DNA from: ZC4RG17 sp035304485
GTDB lineage: Bacteria > Actinomycetota > Acidimicrobiia > Spongiisociales > ZC4RG35
Assembly: GCA_035304485.1 (NCBI GenBank)
Contig: DATGPZ010000192.1
Location: 1 to 32,645, forward strand
Reading direction: 5' to 3'
DNA length: 32,645 bases
This document shows positions 21,906 to 30,098 of the stretch, piece after piece (the stretch's first letter is position 1; the number at the start of each line of letters is the position of its first letter). Made by a program: the position numbers and the translations under genes. The notes beneath the pieces are model-generated. The model ran no database searches, was not told the DNA's origin, and saw only the letters and a list, made by a program, of their open reading frames with translations.

Positions 21906-22949
21906 ATGAGTCCGTTCCCCGTCCCCCTCTCCGTACTCGATCTCGCATCGGTAGGCCGCGGCGCCGATTCGGCCACGGCTCTCCAGGGCACCACCCGGTT
22001 GGCACAGACCGCGGATCGGCTCGGCTTTCACCGGTTCTGGGTGGCCGAGCACCACAACATGCCGATCGTGGCTTCGACGAGCCCGCCTGTCTTGATGGCC
22101 CACCTGGCGGCAGTCACGGAGCGGATCCGTATCGGCTCGGGCGGTGTCATGCTCCCCAATCACCCGCCGCTCGTGGTTGCCGAGCAGATCGCCCTGCTGG
22201 AGGCCCTCCATCCGGGGCGGATCGACTTGGGCATCGGGCGGGCACCGGGGACTGATCCACGGACGGCGGCGGCTCTCCGACGCAATCCCGACACTCTGGA
22301 CGCCAGGGAGTTTCCTCAGGAGTTGATCGATCTGATGGGTCTGCTGGGCGATGTCCGCGAAGGCTCACGCCTCCACGACAGGTTCCGCGCCACCCCAGCA
22401 CCAACCTCCCACACCCCCGTGTTCCTCCTAGGGTCCTCAGGATTCAGCGCCCAACTGGCCGGCATCCTCGGTCTTCCGTTCGTCCAGGCTCACCATTTCG
22501 ACATGGGAGGAACCGACGAGTCGCTCCAGCTCTACCGCCAACGTTTCCAGCCGAGCGCCAACTGGAAAGAGCCATATGCCATCGTCAGTGCCGGCGTGGT
22601 CATCGCCGAGACGAATGAGGAGGCGCATCGACTGTCTCTCCCCGGACGACTGGTTCGCCTGTGGTTACGAACGGGTCGGCCGGTTTGGCTCCCCACGGTC
22701 GAGGAGGCAGAGACCCATCCCGATCTCGACGCCGCTCTTTCGATGCCGACCGAGACGATCATCGGAGACTCGGAACGGGTTCGGGCGGGTCTGGACGCCC
22801 TTCTCGAACGGACGAAAGCCAGCGAGCTCATCATCACCGGCACCAGTGCCGACTACGAGGAGAAGGTCCGGTCACTGGAGCTGGTGGCGGCCGCCACCGG
22901 ATTGCCTCAGACCCAATCCACTATGTCAGCGATCGAATCGACCACGTGA
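21906..22949 (+). CDS. LLM-class flavin-dependent oxidoreductase, luciferase-family group 1
   Basis: This 347-residue protein matches the pattern of the group-1 luciferase-like family: PLSVLDLASVGRGADSATAL, GFHRFWVAEHHNMPIVASTS, RIRIGSGGVMLPNHPPLVVA, and ALHPGRIDLGIGRAPGTDP. These are nearly invariant in FMN-linked members whose substrates are mostly unknown. ATG 21906 has no clear ribosome site. The 3' end overlaps the convergent HAD gene by 43 bp (22907-22949). Confidence 0.9.
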   Translation: MSPFPVPLSVLDLASVGRGADSATALQGTTRLAQTADRLGFHRFWVAEHHNMPIVASTSPPVLMAHLAAVTERIRIGSGGVMLPNHPPLVVAEQIALLEALHPGRIDLGIGRAPGTDPRTAAALRRNPDTLDAREFPQELIDLMGLLGDVREGSRLHDRFRATPAPTSHTPVFLLGSSGFSAQLAGILGLPFVQAHHFDMGGTDESLQLYRQRFQPSANWKEPYAIVSAGVVIAETNEEAHRLSLPGRLVRLWLRTGRPVWLPTVEEAETHPDLDAALSMPTETIIGDSERVRAGLDALLERTKASELIITGTSADYEEKVRSLELVAAATGLPQTQSTMSAIESTT

Positions 22950-23695
22950 GTCGGTCGGAAGGGAAATCGCAGGACTTCCTCGGCGGTGGTGGAGCCGGTG
23001 AGCACCAGGAAGGTGGTGAGCCCCGCCTCGATCCCGGCCACGATGTCGGTGTCCATGCGGTCACCGATCATCGCCGTCACCTCGGAATGGGCGCCGATTC
23101 GGTTCAACGCGGACCGGAACATCATCGGGTTCGGTTTGCCCACGAAATAGGGCTCGACTCCGGTCGCCTTGGTCATGAGGGCCGCAACCGATCCAGTGGC
23201 TGGGAGGGGACCCTCAGGTGACGGGCCGGTCACGTCGGGGTTGGTGGCGATGAATCGGGCGCCCTTCTCGAGATGACGGATCGCCTCGGTGATGGCCTCG
23301 AAGGAGTAGGTGCGGGTTTCTCCCAGCACGACGAAGTCGGGATCGGTGTCAGTCAAGATGAATCCGACCTGATGGAGAGCGGTGGTCAGCCCCGCCTCCC
23401 CGATCACATAGGCCGAAGCACCGGGCATCTGGTCGCGCAGGAACTGTGCTGTGGCGAGCGCTGACGTCCAGATGTGTTCTTCTCCGACCTCCAGGCCCGA
23501 GATTCGGAGCCGGGCGGCGAGATCGCGTGGTGTGTAGATCGAGTTGTTGGTGAGGATCAGGAACGGCCGATCCTTCTCGACGAGCCGCTGGATGAACTCT
23601 GCCGCTCCCGGAATCGGCGTCCCTTCGGACACCAACACCCCGTCCATATCGGTCAGCCAGACCTCGATGGGCCGGTCCCGGGTCGTCTCGGTCAC
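22907..23695 (-). CDS. HAD-IIA family phosphatase (NagD-like)
   Basis: This 262-residue phosphatase has the nucleophile motif LTDMDGVLV (Asp 16, Asp 18), FLILTNNSIYTPRDLAARL as motif II with the IIA-type TNN, the IIA cap region, VGKPNPMMFRSAL with the motif III Lys, and MIGDRMDTDIVAGIEAG as motif IV. Substrates are likely sugar phosphates or nucleotides. GTG 23695 is preceded by TAACGT (23707-23702) at 6 nt, a leaderless pattern, only 18 bp from the divergent -10 box of the VOC gene. The 3' end overlaps the convergent LLM gene by 43 bp. Confidence 0.88.
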   Translation of the reverse strand: MTETTRDRPIEVWLTDMDGVLVSEGTPIPGAAEFIQRLVEKDRPFLILTNNSIYTPRDLAARLRISGLEVGEEHIWTSALATAQFLRDQMPGASAYVIGEAGLTTALHQVGFILTDTDPDFVVLGETRTYSFEAITEAIRHLEKGARFIATNPDVTGPSPEGPLPATGSVAALMTKATGVEPYFVGKPNPMMFRSALNRIGAHSEVTAMIGDRMDTDIVAGIEAGLTTFLVLTGSTTAEEVLRFPFRPTHVVDSIADIVDWV

Positions 23696-23737
23696 GAGCG
23701 CACGTTAGTTTGGACGCCGGCCGGATAGCCTCGATGG

Positions 23738-24103
23738 ATGCCCCTTCGATCCATCCATCACGTTCAGCTAGTCATGCCCCCGTCGATGGAAGAAGAGGCC
23801 CGAGCTTTCTATGCCGGGCTGCTCGGGATGGATGAGGCCCCCAAGCCTGAGAACCTGCAGGCTCGCGGCGGTTGCTGGTTCGAGTCGGGCTCCGTGCAGG
23901 TACACCTCGGAGTCGACCCGGATTTTCGGCCTGGACGGAAAGCGCACCCCGCTTTCATCGTCGACGATCTGGAGGACCTGCGGTCGCGGTTGACTGACGG
24001 CGGCGTGGAAGTCGAGGACGACCAGCCTCTGCCAGGCTTCGCCCGCTTCTATGCCCGCGATCCGTTCGGAAATCGGATCGAATTCCTCCGGCCCGACCAG
24101 TAA
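23738..24103 (+). CDS. VOC-family (glyoxalase/bleomycin-resistance fold) protein
   Basis: This 121-residue protein has two beta-alpha-beta-beta-beta modules: IHHVQLVMPPSMEEEARAFY, GLLGM, CWFESGSVQVHLGV, then HPAFIVDDLEDLRSRLTDGG, ARFYARDPFGNRIEF. His 7 or 8 and the Glu in NRIEF fit metal-binding positions of glyoxalase-like proteins, but the substrate is unknown. ATG 23738 is preceded by TAGCCT (23726-23731) at 6 nt, a leaderless start divergent from the HAD gene. Confidence 0.83.
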   Translation: MPLRSIHHVQLVMPPSMEEEARAFYAGLLGMDEAPKPENLQARGGCWFESGSVQVHLGVDPDFRPGRKAHPAFIVDDLEDLRSRLTDGGVEVEDDQPLPGFARFYARDPFGNRIEFLRPDQ

Positions 24104-24187
24104 CACGCTCGATCTGCGAACGGAATCGGCTGCTCGCGGGTCTATTTCACCTACCGATCTCTCTGACTGTCTCTTCGGGGGTGAAAT

Positions 24188-25255
24188 GTGAAACCCGTTC
24201 TCTCGATCGCAATCCTGTCCGCTCTGCTCCTGTTCGCCGCCTGCGGAGGCGGTGATTCAGTCGCGACGCAACCGACCGTTGAACGGGCGGCCACCACCAG
24301 TCGGCCTCCGGCAACGACGGCTCCCACTACGACTGTGGCGCCGACGACGACTACTACCGCGCCCTCGCCCACGACCTCTGCGCCTGCATCGACCACCACC
24401 GAGGCGCCTCCCACGACTGTGGCTCCGACCACGAGCTCTCCGGTCACGACCGGACCGCCGACCGACGACTTGGAGGCCGCCATCCAGGCTTTCGAGACAT
24501 GGGTGGGTCATCTGGGAAGAGGCGAGCACCAGGGGGCGTGGGAATCGATGGCGCCGACTTCCCGAGCTGCGCTAGGCGAAGAGCTCTTCTTCGGCTCGAT
24601 GGTCTACGCGATGTCCGAAGGCTGGGGCTCGTGGTCGGCGGCCGAGGATGTCACCTACGGCATCGAGATCGACCAGAACGGACGCACCCTCCTCCGGGTG
24701 AACGGGACCATCCGCCCGGAAGGGATGGTCGAGCAGCGAGAGGTCGCGATTCCGATGGTCGAGACCGAGAACGGTTTTCTCGTGTCTCCGTTCGAGGAGT
24801 TCGGCAACGTCGCCGAGGCGATCGAGGAAGAGATCGCTGGCGTCGAGGCACCGCCTGTTCCCGAGAACTCGGGCACCGGTCGGCGGGTCGTCTACTCCAA
24901 CCCGGATCAGCGGGTGTGGATGGTCGAAGAGGACGGGACGATCGTCGACTCCTACCTCGTTTCCGGCAAGCTCGGTGTCCCGGCGCCCGGAACCTACGAG
25001 GTCTATTCGCGCTCCGAGTTGGCTTTCGCGGGCCACGACGACATAACGATGCGCTACATGGTCAGGTTTGCGCACGGCGAGAACCTGCCGATCGGGTTCC
25101 ACGCCATTCCAAACGACGCCAGCGGGGATCCGCTCCAGTCGGAGGAGCAGCTCGGCGAGTACCACAGCGCCGGTTGTGTGCGACAGAGCCTGGCCCACGC
25201 CGCCGCTCTCTACGAATGGGCGGTGGAAGGCACACCAGTCGTGGTTCTGGGCTGA
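24188..25255 (+). CDS. L,D-transpeptidase (YkuD) lipoprotein with Thr/Pro linker
   Basis: This 355-residue exported protein has a lipoprotein signal (lipobox LFAAC, Cys 19), a long Thr/Pro/Ala linker (about 30-95), and a middle domain of about 120 residues. The C-terminal YkuD catalytic domain carries RRVVYSNPDQRVWMVEEDGT and the motif HSAGCVR (His 326, Cys 330, Arg 332), plus LPIGFHAIP with the upstream conserved His. Such enzymes form 3-3 peptidoglycan cross-links or attach proteins to peptidoglycan through the active-site Cys. GTG 24188 follows a GGGGGTG ribosome site. Confidence 0.9.
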   Translation: MKPVLSIAILSALLLFAACGGGDSVATQPTVERAATTSRPPATTAPTTTVAPTTTTTAPSPTTSAPASTTTEAPPTTVAPTTSSPVTTGPPTDDLEAAIQAFETWVGHLGRGEHQGAWESMAPTSRAALGEELFFGSMVYAMSEGWGSWSAAEDVTYGIEIDQNGRTLLRVNGTIRPEGMVEQREVAIPMVETENGFLVSPFEEFGNVAEAIEEEIAGVEAPPVPENSGTGRRVVYSNPDQRVWMVEEDGTIVDSYLVSGKLGVPAPGTYEVYSRSELAFAGHDDITMRYMVRFAHGENLPIGFHAIPNDASGDPLQSEEQLGEYHSAGCVRQSLAHAAALYEWAVEGTPVVVLG

Positions 25256-25289
25256 TCCAAGGCGCGGTCGCCGCCGTAGTCTGGTGGCC

Positions 25290-27092
25290 GTGATCACGGT
25301 AGGAATCTCCCAACTCCCGCCGGAGGGTGTCGACGACGGTGAGTACCTCGATCGACTCCTCGAGCGCGGCTTCACGGCGCTCGAACTGCCGTTCGTCACG
25401 GATTTCCCGTGGAAGGAGCGACGCTGCGCGGAGTTCGGTGAAAAGGCTGCCGAGCGGGGAGTGAGGCTTTCGGTCCACGCCCCCTACTTCGCGACGCTCA
25501 CCCCCGAGGATCCCGAGCGGGGAAGCCAGTGCCTGGCAGCCCTGGAACACACCATGAAGTTGGGAAGAGCCCTGGGCTCCTCGGTCATCGTCGCCCATGG
25601 CGGATCCACCCACGGCGAGGATCCCGGGGTCCTGATGGACCGCATCACGGAGCGCCTGGAGCGTGTCGCACCGAAGGTGGAGCACCTCGGGGTCGGGTTG
25701 GGTCTGGAGACGGCCGGCAAGGAGGGGGCCTGGGGCACGTTGGGCGACATCGCCCTCGTGGCCTCCCGCTTCTCGTTCGTGCGCCCCGTGGTCGACTGGG
25801 CGCACATCCATGCTGCCACCGGTGGCGGTCTCACCACCCGGGAGGCATTCGCCCAGGTCATCGCTTTCCTCCAATCGGAGTTCCCGGCCTGGATGATCGA
25901 CCCGCTGCACTGCCAGTTCACGGACAACCTGGTGGGCGACAAGGGCGAGGTGAAGCACCTGCCCTACGGCGAGGGAACGCTGAGGGTGGGACCGTTGGTG
26001 GAGGCGGCAGCAGCCGCCGACATGAGCATGGTGATGATCTCGGAGGCTCGGGAGGAAGAGAGCCATGAGGCCATCGCCGCAGAGGCTCTGGCTGCCGCCG
26101 CCCAGGCGACCGAAGGTGGGTCTCGGCGCATCGACTCCTCTCGGATCGATTTCCCGGGGATCGTGCGGGCAAGTCCCGAAGGAGACCGCTTCAGAGTGCA
26201 GACCCCGTCACCGCTCACGATCTCCAATCCGGACAAGGTCTTCTTCCCGCAAGAGGGATTCACCAAAGGAGATCTGATCCAGTACTACGCCTCGGTGGCC
26301 GACGTCCTCTTGCCGCATCTCGAGGGCCGCCCGATCTCGATGTCCCGGTTCCCCGACGGGATCGACGGGCCCAGTTTCTACGAGAAGCGCGCCCCTGGCC
26401 ATCAGCCGGAATGGATTCCGACCACGCCAGTGCCATCCGATTCCCAAGGAGGGGAGATCGAGTTCATGCTGGCCGACCGCAAGGAAGCTCTCATGTGGTT
26501 CGCCAACATGGGATGCATCGAGGTGCACCCCTTCCACTCCCGGGCGGGAAGTCTCGACCATCCCACATATGCGATCTTCGACCTCGACCCTGCCGAGGGT
26601 TCCACATGGGAACAGGTGGTGGCGGGAGCCAAGCTCGTGCGGATCGCGCTGGAGCAACTGGGGATGAAGGGATACCCGAAGTTGTCGGGTGCCCGCGGCA
26701 TGCACGTGTACGTGCCGGTCGAGCCCGTCTACAGCTTCGAGCGGATTCGGCGGTTCGTGGGCGAGGTGGGTCGGTACCTGGTCGCCGCCAATCCGGACGA
26801 CCTGACGATGGAATGGGACAAGCGAAAGCGCATCGGCAAGGTGTTCGTCGACCACAACCGCAACGCGTCCGGCCAGACGATCGCCTCCGTCTACTCCGTT
26901 CGTCCTCGTCCCGGGGCGCCTGTTTCGGTTCCGATCCGCTGGGACGAGGTCGACACACTCCGCAATGGCGATGTCACGATCGCCAATCTCTGGGAGCGTC
27001 TCCGACGACATGGGGATCTGTTCGCACCGGTGATCGGACCCGGTTACCGGATCGAGGAAGCGGAGGAAGCGCTCGGCCTGGCGGCGGTCTAG
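25290..27092 (+). CDS. Endonuclease IV-like TIM barrel fused to LigD-type primase-polymerase domain
   Basis: This is one uninterrupted 600-residue ORF. Residues about 1-275 resemble endonuclease IV (AP endonuclease family 2): SVHAPYF (His 63), VAHGG (His 103), LETAG (Glu 140), VVDWAH (Asp 169, His 172), PLHCQF (His 207), VKHLPYGEG (His 223), ISEA (Glu 252). Only the Asp before His 223 of the nine-ligand set is missing (Val 221). Residues about 309-600 are an archaeo-eukaryotic primase-type LigD polymerase domain: LTISNPDKVFFPQEGFTKGD, FDLDP (Asp 431, Asp 433), SGARGMH (His 472), VFVDHNRN (Asp 521), RPRPGAPVSVPIRWDEV. No ligase domain is present. GTG 25290 is leaderless (TAGTCT, 7-nt gap). A sirtuin gene follows 11 nt later. 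Confidence 0.88.
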   Translation: MITVGISQLPPEGVDDGEYLDRLLERGFTALELPFVTDFPWKERRCAEFGEKAAERGVRLSVHAPYFATLTPEDPERGSQCLAALEHTMKLGRALGSSVIVAHGGSTHGEDPGVLMDRITERLERVAPKVEHLGVGLGLETAGKEGAWGTLGDIALVASRFSFVRPVVDWAHIHAATGGGLTTREAFAQVIAFLQSEFPAWMIDPLHCQFTDNLVGDKGEVKHLPYGEGTLRVGPLVEAAAAADMSMVMISEAREEESHEAIAAEALAAAAQATEGGSRRIDSSRIDFPGIVRASPEGDRFRVQTPSPLTISNPDKVFFPQEGFTKGDLIQYYASVADVLLPHLEGRPISMSRFPDGIDGPSFYEKRAPGHQPEWIPTTPVPSDSQGGEIEFMLADRKEALMWFANMGCIEVHPFHSRAGSLDHPTYAIFDLDPAEGSTWEQVVAGAKLVRIALEQLGMKGYPKLSGARGMHVYVPVEPVYSFERIRRFVGEVGRYLVAANPDDLTMEWDKRKRIGKVFVDHNRNASGQTIASVYSVRPRPGAPVSVPIRWDEVDTLRNGDVTIANLWERLRRHGDLFAPVIGPGYRIEEAEEALGLAAV

Positions 27093-27103
27093 GGTCCGCG
27101 GAG

Positions 27104-27946
27104 ATGGAAACCGCGATCGAAGCTCTCGCCGACCTGATCGGTGACCGCGGTGTGGTCGTGCTCACCGGAGCCGGCATATCGACCGACTCGGGCATACCCG
27201 ACTACCGGGGTGATGGGCGACGGCTCCGGCGCACCCCCATGACCTACCAGGAGTTCGTCGGGGACGGCGAGGCTCGCCGTCGCTACTGGGCGCGGAGCCA
27301 CGTCGGCTGGACCCGGATGAAGCGGGCGCGCCCCAACCGCAGCCATTACGCCGTGGCTCGACTCCAGGCGGAGGGATATGTCCGCTCGGTGATCACCCAG
27401 AACGTCGACGGCCTGCACCAGGAGGCGGGATCCGAAGACGTTCTCGAGCTACACGGATCGTTGGCGGAGACCGTGTGTCTCGGGTGTGGGGATCGACGGA
27501 GCCGGCTGGAGCTCCAGCATCGTCTGGAGGCGGCGAACCCGCACTTTTCGTCCTGGGCGACAGCCACCGCGCCGGACGGAGACGCGGACCTGCCTGACGA
27601 GCTCGTGGAGGGGTTTCGGATCGTCGACTGCCTCGACTGCGGGGGCGTGCTCAAGCCGGATGTGGTCTTCTTCGGGGAGAGTGTTCCCCGTCCTCGCGTG
27701 GTGGAGGCCTTCCGTAGAGTCGACGAGTCCTCCTGCCTGCTCGTGCTCGGTTCATCATTGACGGTCATGTCCGGGTATCGGTTCGTCCTGGCAGCCAGGA
27801 AGGCTGCAACTCCCGTGGCGATCGTGAACAGAGGCCCGACACGGGGGGACGGCGACGCCACCGTTCGCGTGGACGCCGGATTGGCGGAGAGCCTGGAACG
27901 ACTGTGCAACCAGCTCGGACGGAGTCGGCTGGTGATCTCCGGCTAG
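27104..27946 (+). CDS. Sir2-family NAD-dependent protein deacylase
   Basis: This 280-residue sirtuin has the NAD-binding GAGISTDSGIPDYRG (22-36), TQNVDGLH (98-105), catalytic His 117 in ELHGS, and the zinc cysteines 125 and 128 (CLGC) and 176 and 179 (CLDC). FFGESVPRP and GSSLTVMSGYRFV are also conserved. The overall pattern is closest to the SIRT4-like class II group. Substrates may be acetyl- or longer acyl-lysines. It starts 11 nt after the endonuclease/polymerase gene; TAGGGT (27090-27095) with an 8-nt gap could also give a leaderless start of its own. Reported involvement of a mycobacterial sirtuin in Ku-dependent end joining makes the pairing notable. Confidence 0.92.
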   Translation: METAIEALADLIGDRGVVVLTGAGISTDSGIPDYRGDGRRLRRTPMTYQEFVGDGEARRRYWARSHVGWTRMKRARPNRSHYAVARLQAEGYVRSVITQNVDGLHQEAGSEDVLELHGSLAETVCLGCGDRRSRLELQHRLEAANPHFSSWATATAPDGDADLPDELVEGFRIVDCLDCGGVLKPDVVFFGESVPRPRVVEAFRRVDESSCLLVLGSSLTVMSGYRFVLAARKAATPVAIVNRGPTRGDGDATVRVDAGLAESLERLCNQLGRSRLVISG

Positions 27947-27956
27947 AGCCTCCGGG

Positions 27957-28853
27957 TCAGGCGGTGCCGAACCTGGCCTCGAACCGTTCGGCCTTGGCCA
28001 TCACCTCTCGCGGCAGCGCCAAGATCTTCTCCTGCAGTTCCTGGGCCACGACGTCGAGCCCCTTGAGATCGGCAATGCCCCACTGACGGATCAGCGGCAT
28101 CAGCACGTTGTCGTGGTGCACGCGGAGGTTGTAGACGCCCGCTCGGGCGATCTCGATCGAACGGCGGAGGAAACCGGGGATTCCGACCCCCGGCATCTGG
28201 AAGTTCTTGAGGGTGCGGTAGATCCCCTCCAAGGCGATGGTGGGGTGCAGGTCGATCATGGCCTGCATCACTCCCCGGTAGAACACGAAGTGGTGGTTCT
28301 CGTCGCTGGCGATGTTTCTCATCAGCTCGAAGGCAGTTTCGTCCTCGGTGATCTTGCCGGTGTTGCGATGCGAGACCCGCGTTGCCAGTTCCTGGGCGGA
28401 GGTGTAGGCGAACAACTCCGCCAGGTGACCGAAGTCGGGTTCGTACCCGGCCTGCATGGTCGCCATACGGTCGTCTTCGAGTTCGATGGGATCGCAATTC
28501 CGGGAGGTCAGGAGGTATGCCCGGATGGCGATGGCGTGCTGGTTCTCCTCGGCTGTCCAGAGGCCGTTCCATTCCTTCCAGACCGAACCCTCGGGGAGAT
28601 GGCGCTCCAGGATCTGGTGGTAGTAGGGGAGGTTGTCCTCGGTCAGGAGATTGAGGACGAGGGAGGTGCGTGCCCGTTCGTTGATCGTCGCCTGGGATTC
28701 GTCCCAAGGCTCCTTGACGAAGTTGCGGCCTTCTTCCCAGGGGATGAAGTCGTGGAAATACCAGTGCTTGCGTCGTTCGCGGTGCTCGGCCATCAGCCGG
28801 GCGACGGTCGGTTCGAGTGCCTCAGCCAACTCGAAGTGTTCGTTGTGAGCCAT
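27957..28853 (-). CDS. Acyl-ACP desaturase (ferritin-like diiron, FA_desaturase_2 family)
   Basis: This 298-residue soluble desaturase of the DesA1/DesA2-like type has the two diiron helices EENQH (102-106) and DENHH (184-188), with further carboxylates in SLVLNLLTEDNLPYYH and AYTSAQELATR. The conserved WYFHDFIPWEEGRNF near residues 31-45 fits the family. It introduces a cis double bond into acyl-ACP, and so helps set membrane lipid unsaturation. Start ATG 28853 has a GGGGG stretch upstream. It is convergent with the sirtuin gene (10-bp gap). Confidence 0.92.
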   Translation of the reverse strand: MAHNEHFELAEALEPTVARLMAEHRERRKHWYFHDFIPWEEGRNFVKEPWDESQATINERARTSLVLNLLTEDNLPYYHQILERHLPEGSVWKEWNGLWTAEENQHAIAIRAYLLTSRNCDPIELEDDRMATMQAGYEPDFGHLAELFAYTSAQELATRVSHRNTGKITEDETAFELMRNIASDENHHFVFYRGVMQAMIDLHPTIALEGIYRTLKNFQMPGVGIPGFLRRSIEIARAGVYNLRVHHDNVLMPLIRQWGIADLKGLDVVAQELQEKILALPREVMAKAERFEARFGTA

Positions 28854-28977
28854 GGTGACCCCCGGGGATCTCTAGTGGAAAGCCTACGTGTGCCTCGGTC
28901 CTACCACTCTGACCCGGGAAAGAACGGAAGGGTTACCTTTTCCAACGCAGCGATTTCGCATCGGATACGGTAGATCC

Positions 28978-29985
28978 ATGGATCTCTACGCCAGGGTCAA
29001 CATCCTCGACGGGAGAGCGGTGCGTCTGCCGCGCGGCGACGTCCACGACGCCATAGCCCTCCACAACGATCCGCTGGGGCGGATCAACAACTGGTTCCAA
29101 CAGGGTGCCGATTACGTGCATGTCGTCGACCTGGACGCTGCTGCCTTCGGTGACTTCAAGAATCGGTACCTGATCGACCGGATCCTGGAGGAGGCGACCG
29201 GGCAGGTCCAGATCGCCGGTGGAATCCGATCCCATGTGGAGGCGGCTCGGTTGTTGGAGCGGGGTGCCTGGCGCATCGTGATGGGCACCGCCGCCATCGA
29301 GGACCAGAACATGGTGTGGGATCTGTGCCGGGAGTTCCCGGGCAAGGTGGCGATCTCGCTCGATGTGCGCTCCGACGAGGAGGTGGCCACCCGCGGCTGG
29401 ACCAAGAACTCGGGTCGGTACCTGGAGGAGGTCTTGATCGAGATGTCATCTGCCGGTGCGGCCGCCTTCTTGGTGTCCGAGGTCGGGCGCGACGTGCTGA
29501 CCGAGCCCACCAACGTCCAGATCCTGGCCGAAGCACTCTCGACCGTCGAAGAGCCGATCGTGGCCGCGGGCGGCGTCCGTGACCTGGAGGATCTGCAGCG
29601 GCTCTTGGGGTTGACCATCCACGACCGCACGCTCGCGGGGGTGGTGGTGGGTCGGGAGGTCACTCAGGGACGGTTCACCCTGTCGGAGGCCAAGGACCTG
29701 ATCGCCCAGGGTCCGACGAAGAAGGTGACTGAGCCTGCGAGCGTGCCTCCCCCTGCCCGGCCCAGCGTGCCTCCTCTGATGGCGGATGCGGCTGCCGCCT
29801 ATCTGCGGGTGGCCGAGTCGGCCGAGCGGGCCGCAGCCCATGCCCGTACGGCCGCCAAGCTGATGCAAGACGGCGAGGGAGGTAGTGGCGCCGCCCATGC
29901 CTTCGCCGCCCAGGGGCTCCTCTCGTCCGCCATGGAACAGATCGAGAAGCTGGCCCGCATCCACGCCGAGCGCGCGGAGCCGTAG
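28978..29985 (+). CDS. HisA-like phosphoribosyl isomerase homologue with altered active site and C-terminal extension
   Basis: This 335-residue protein starts with a HisA/PriA-type beta-alpha barrel (about 1-242): ILDGRAVRLPRGDV, GADYVHVVDLDAAAFGDF, phosphate-site GG (81-82), VMGTAAIED, Asp 129 in ISLDVRSDEEVATRGW, and AAGGVRDLEDL. The catalytic Asp of HisA (position 8) is Asn 8 here (ARVNILDG), and the usual TD..RDGTL.GPN is SEVGRDVLTEPTN. A Pro-rich linker (about 253-266) and a helical tail to 335 are extra. The ProFAR isomerase reaction is therefore doubtful. ATG 28978 follows TACGGT (28966-28971) by 6 nt, a leaderless start. Confidence 0.8.
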   Translation: MDLYARVNILDGRAVRLPRGDVHDAIALHNDPLGRINNWFQQGADYVHVVDLDAAAFGDFKNRYLIDRILEEATGQVQIAGGIRSHVEAARLLERGAWRIVMGTAAIEDQNMVWDLCREFPGKVAISLDVRSDEEVATRGWTKNSGRYLEEVLIEMSSAGAAAFLVSEVGRDVLTEPTNVQILAEALSTVEEPIVAAGGVRDLEDLQRLLGLTIHDRTLAGVVVGREVTQGRFTLSEAKDLIAQGPTKKVTEPASVPPPARPSVPPLMADAAAAYLRVAESAERAAAHARTAAKLMQDGEGGSGAAHAFAAQGLLSSAMEQIEKLARIHAERAEP

Positions 29986-29987
29986 AG

Positions 29988-30025
29988 GGCTTTTTATCAG
30001 CAAAACGTCGTGCGAAACACGACGC
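29988..30025 (+). repeat. Hairpin repeat family R1, copy 3
   Basis: GGCTTTTTATCAGC (29988-30001), AAAACGTCGTG (30002-30012), loop CGAAA, CACGACGC (30018-30025). The right arm has lost the terminal TTTT. It lies 2 bp after the HisA-like stop codon and, with copy 4 in opposite orientation, brackets the nuclease gene. Confidence 0.85.
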
Positions 30026-30098
30026 GATTGACAGGAAAAGCCGTCTGCGGCGACGAACCCCTTCCCGACGGAGCCGGCGTCCGGCACTGTCGGAGGTC

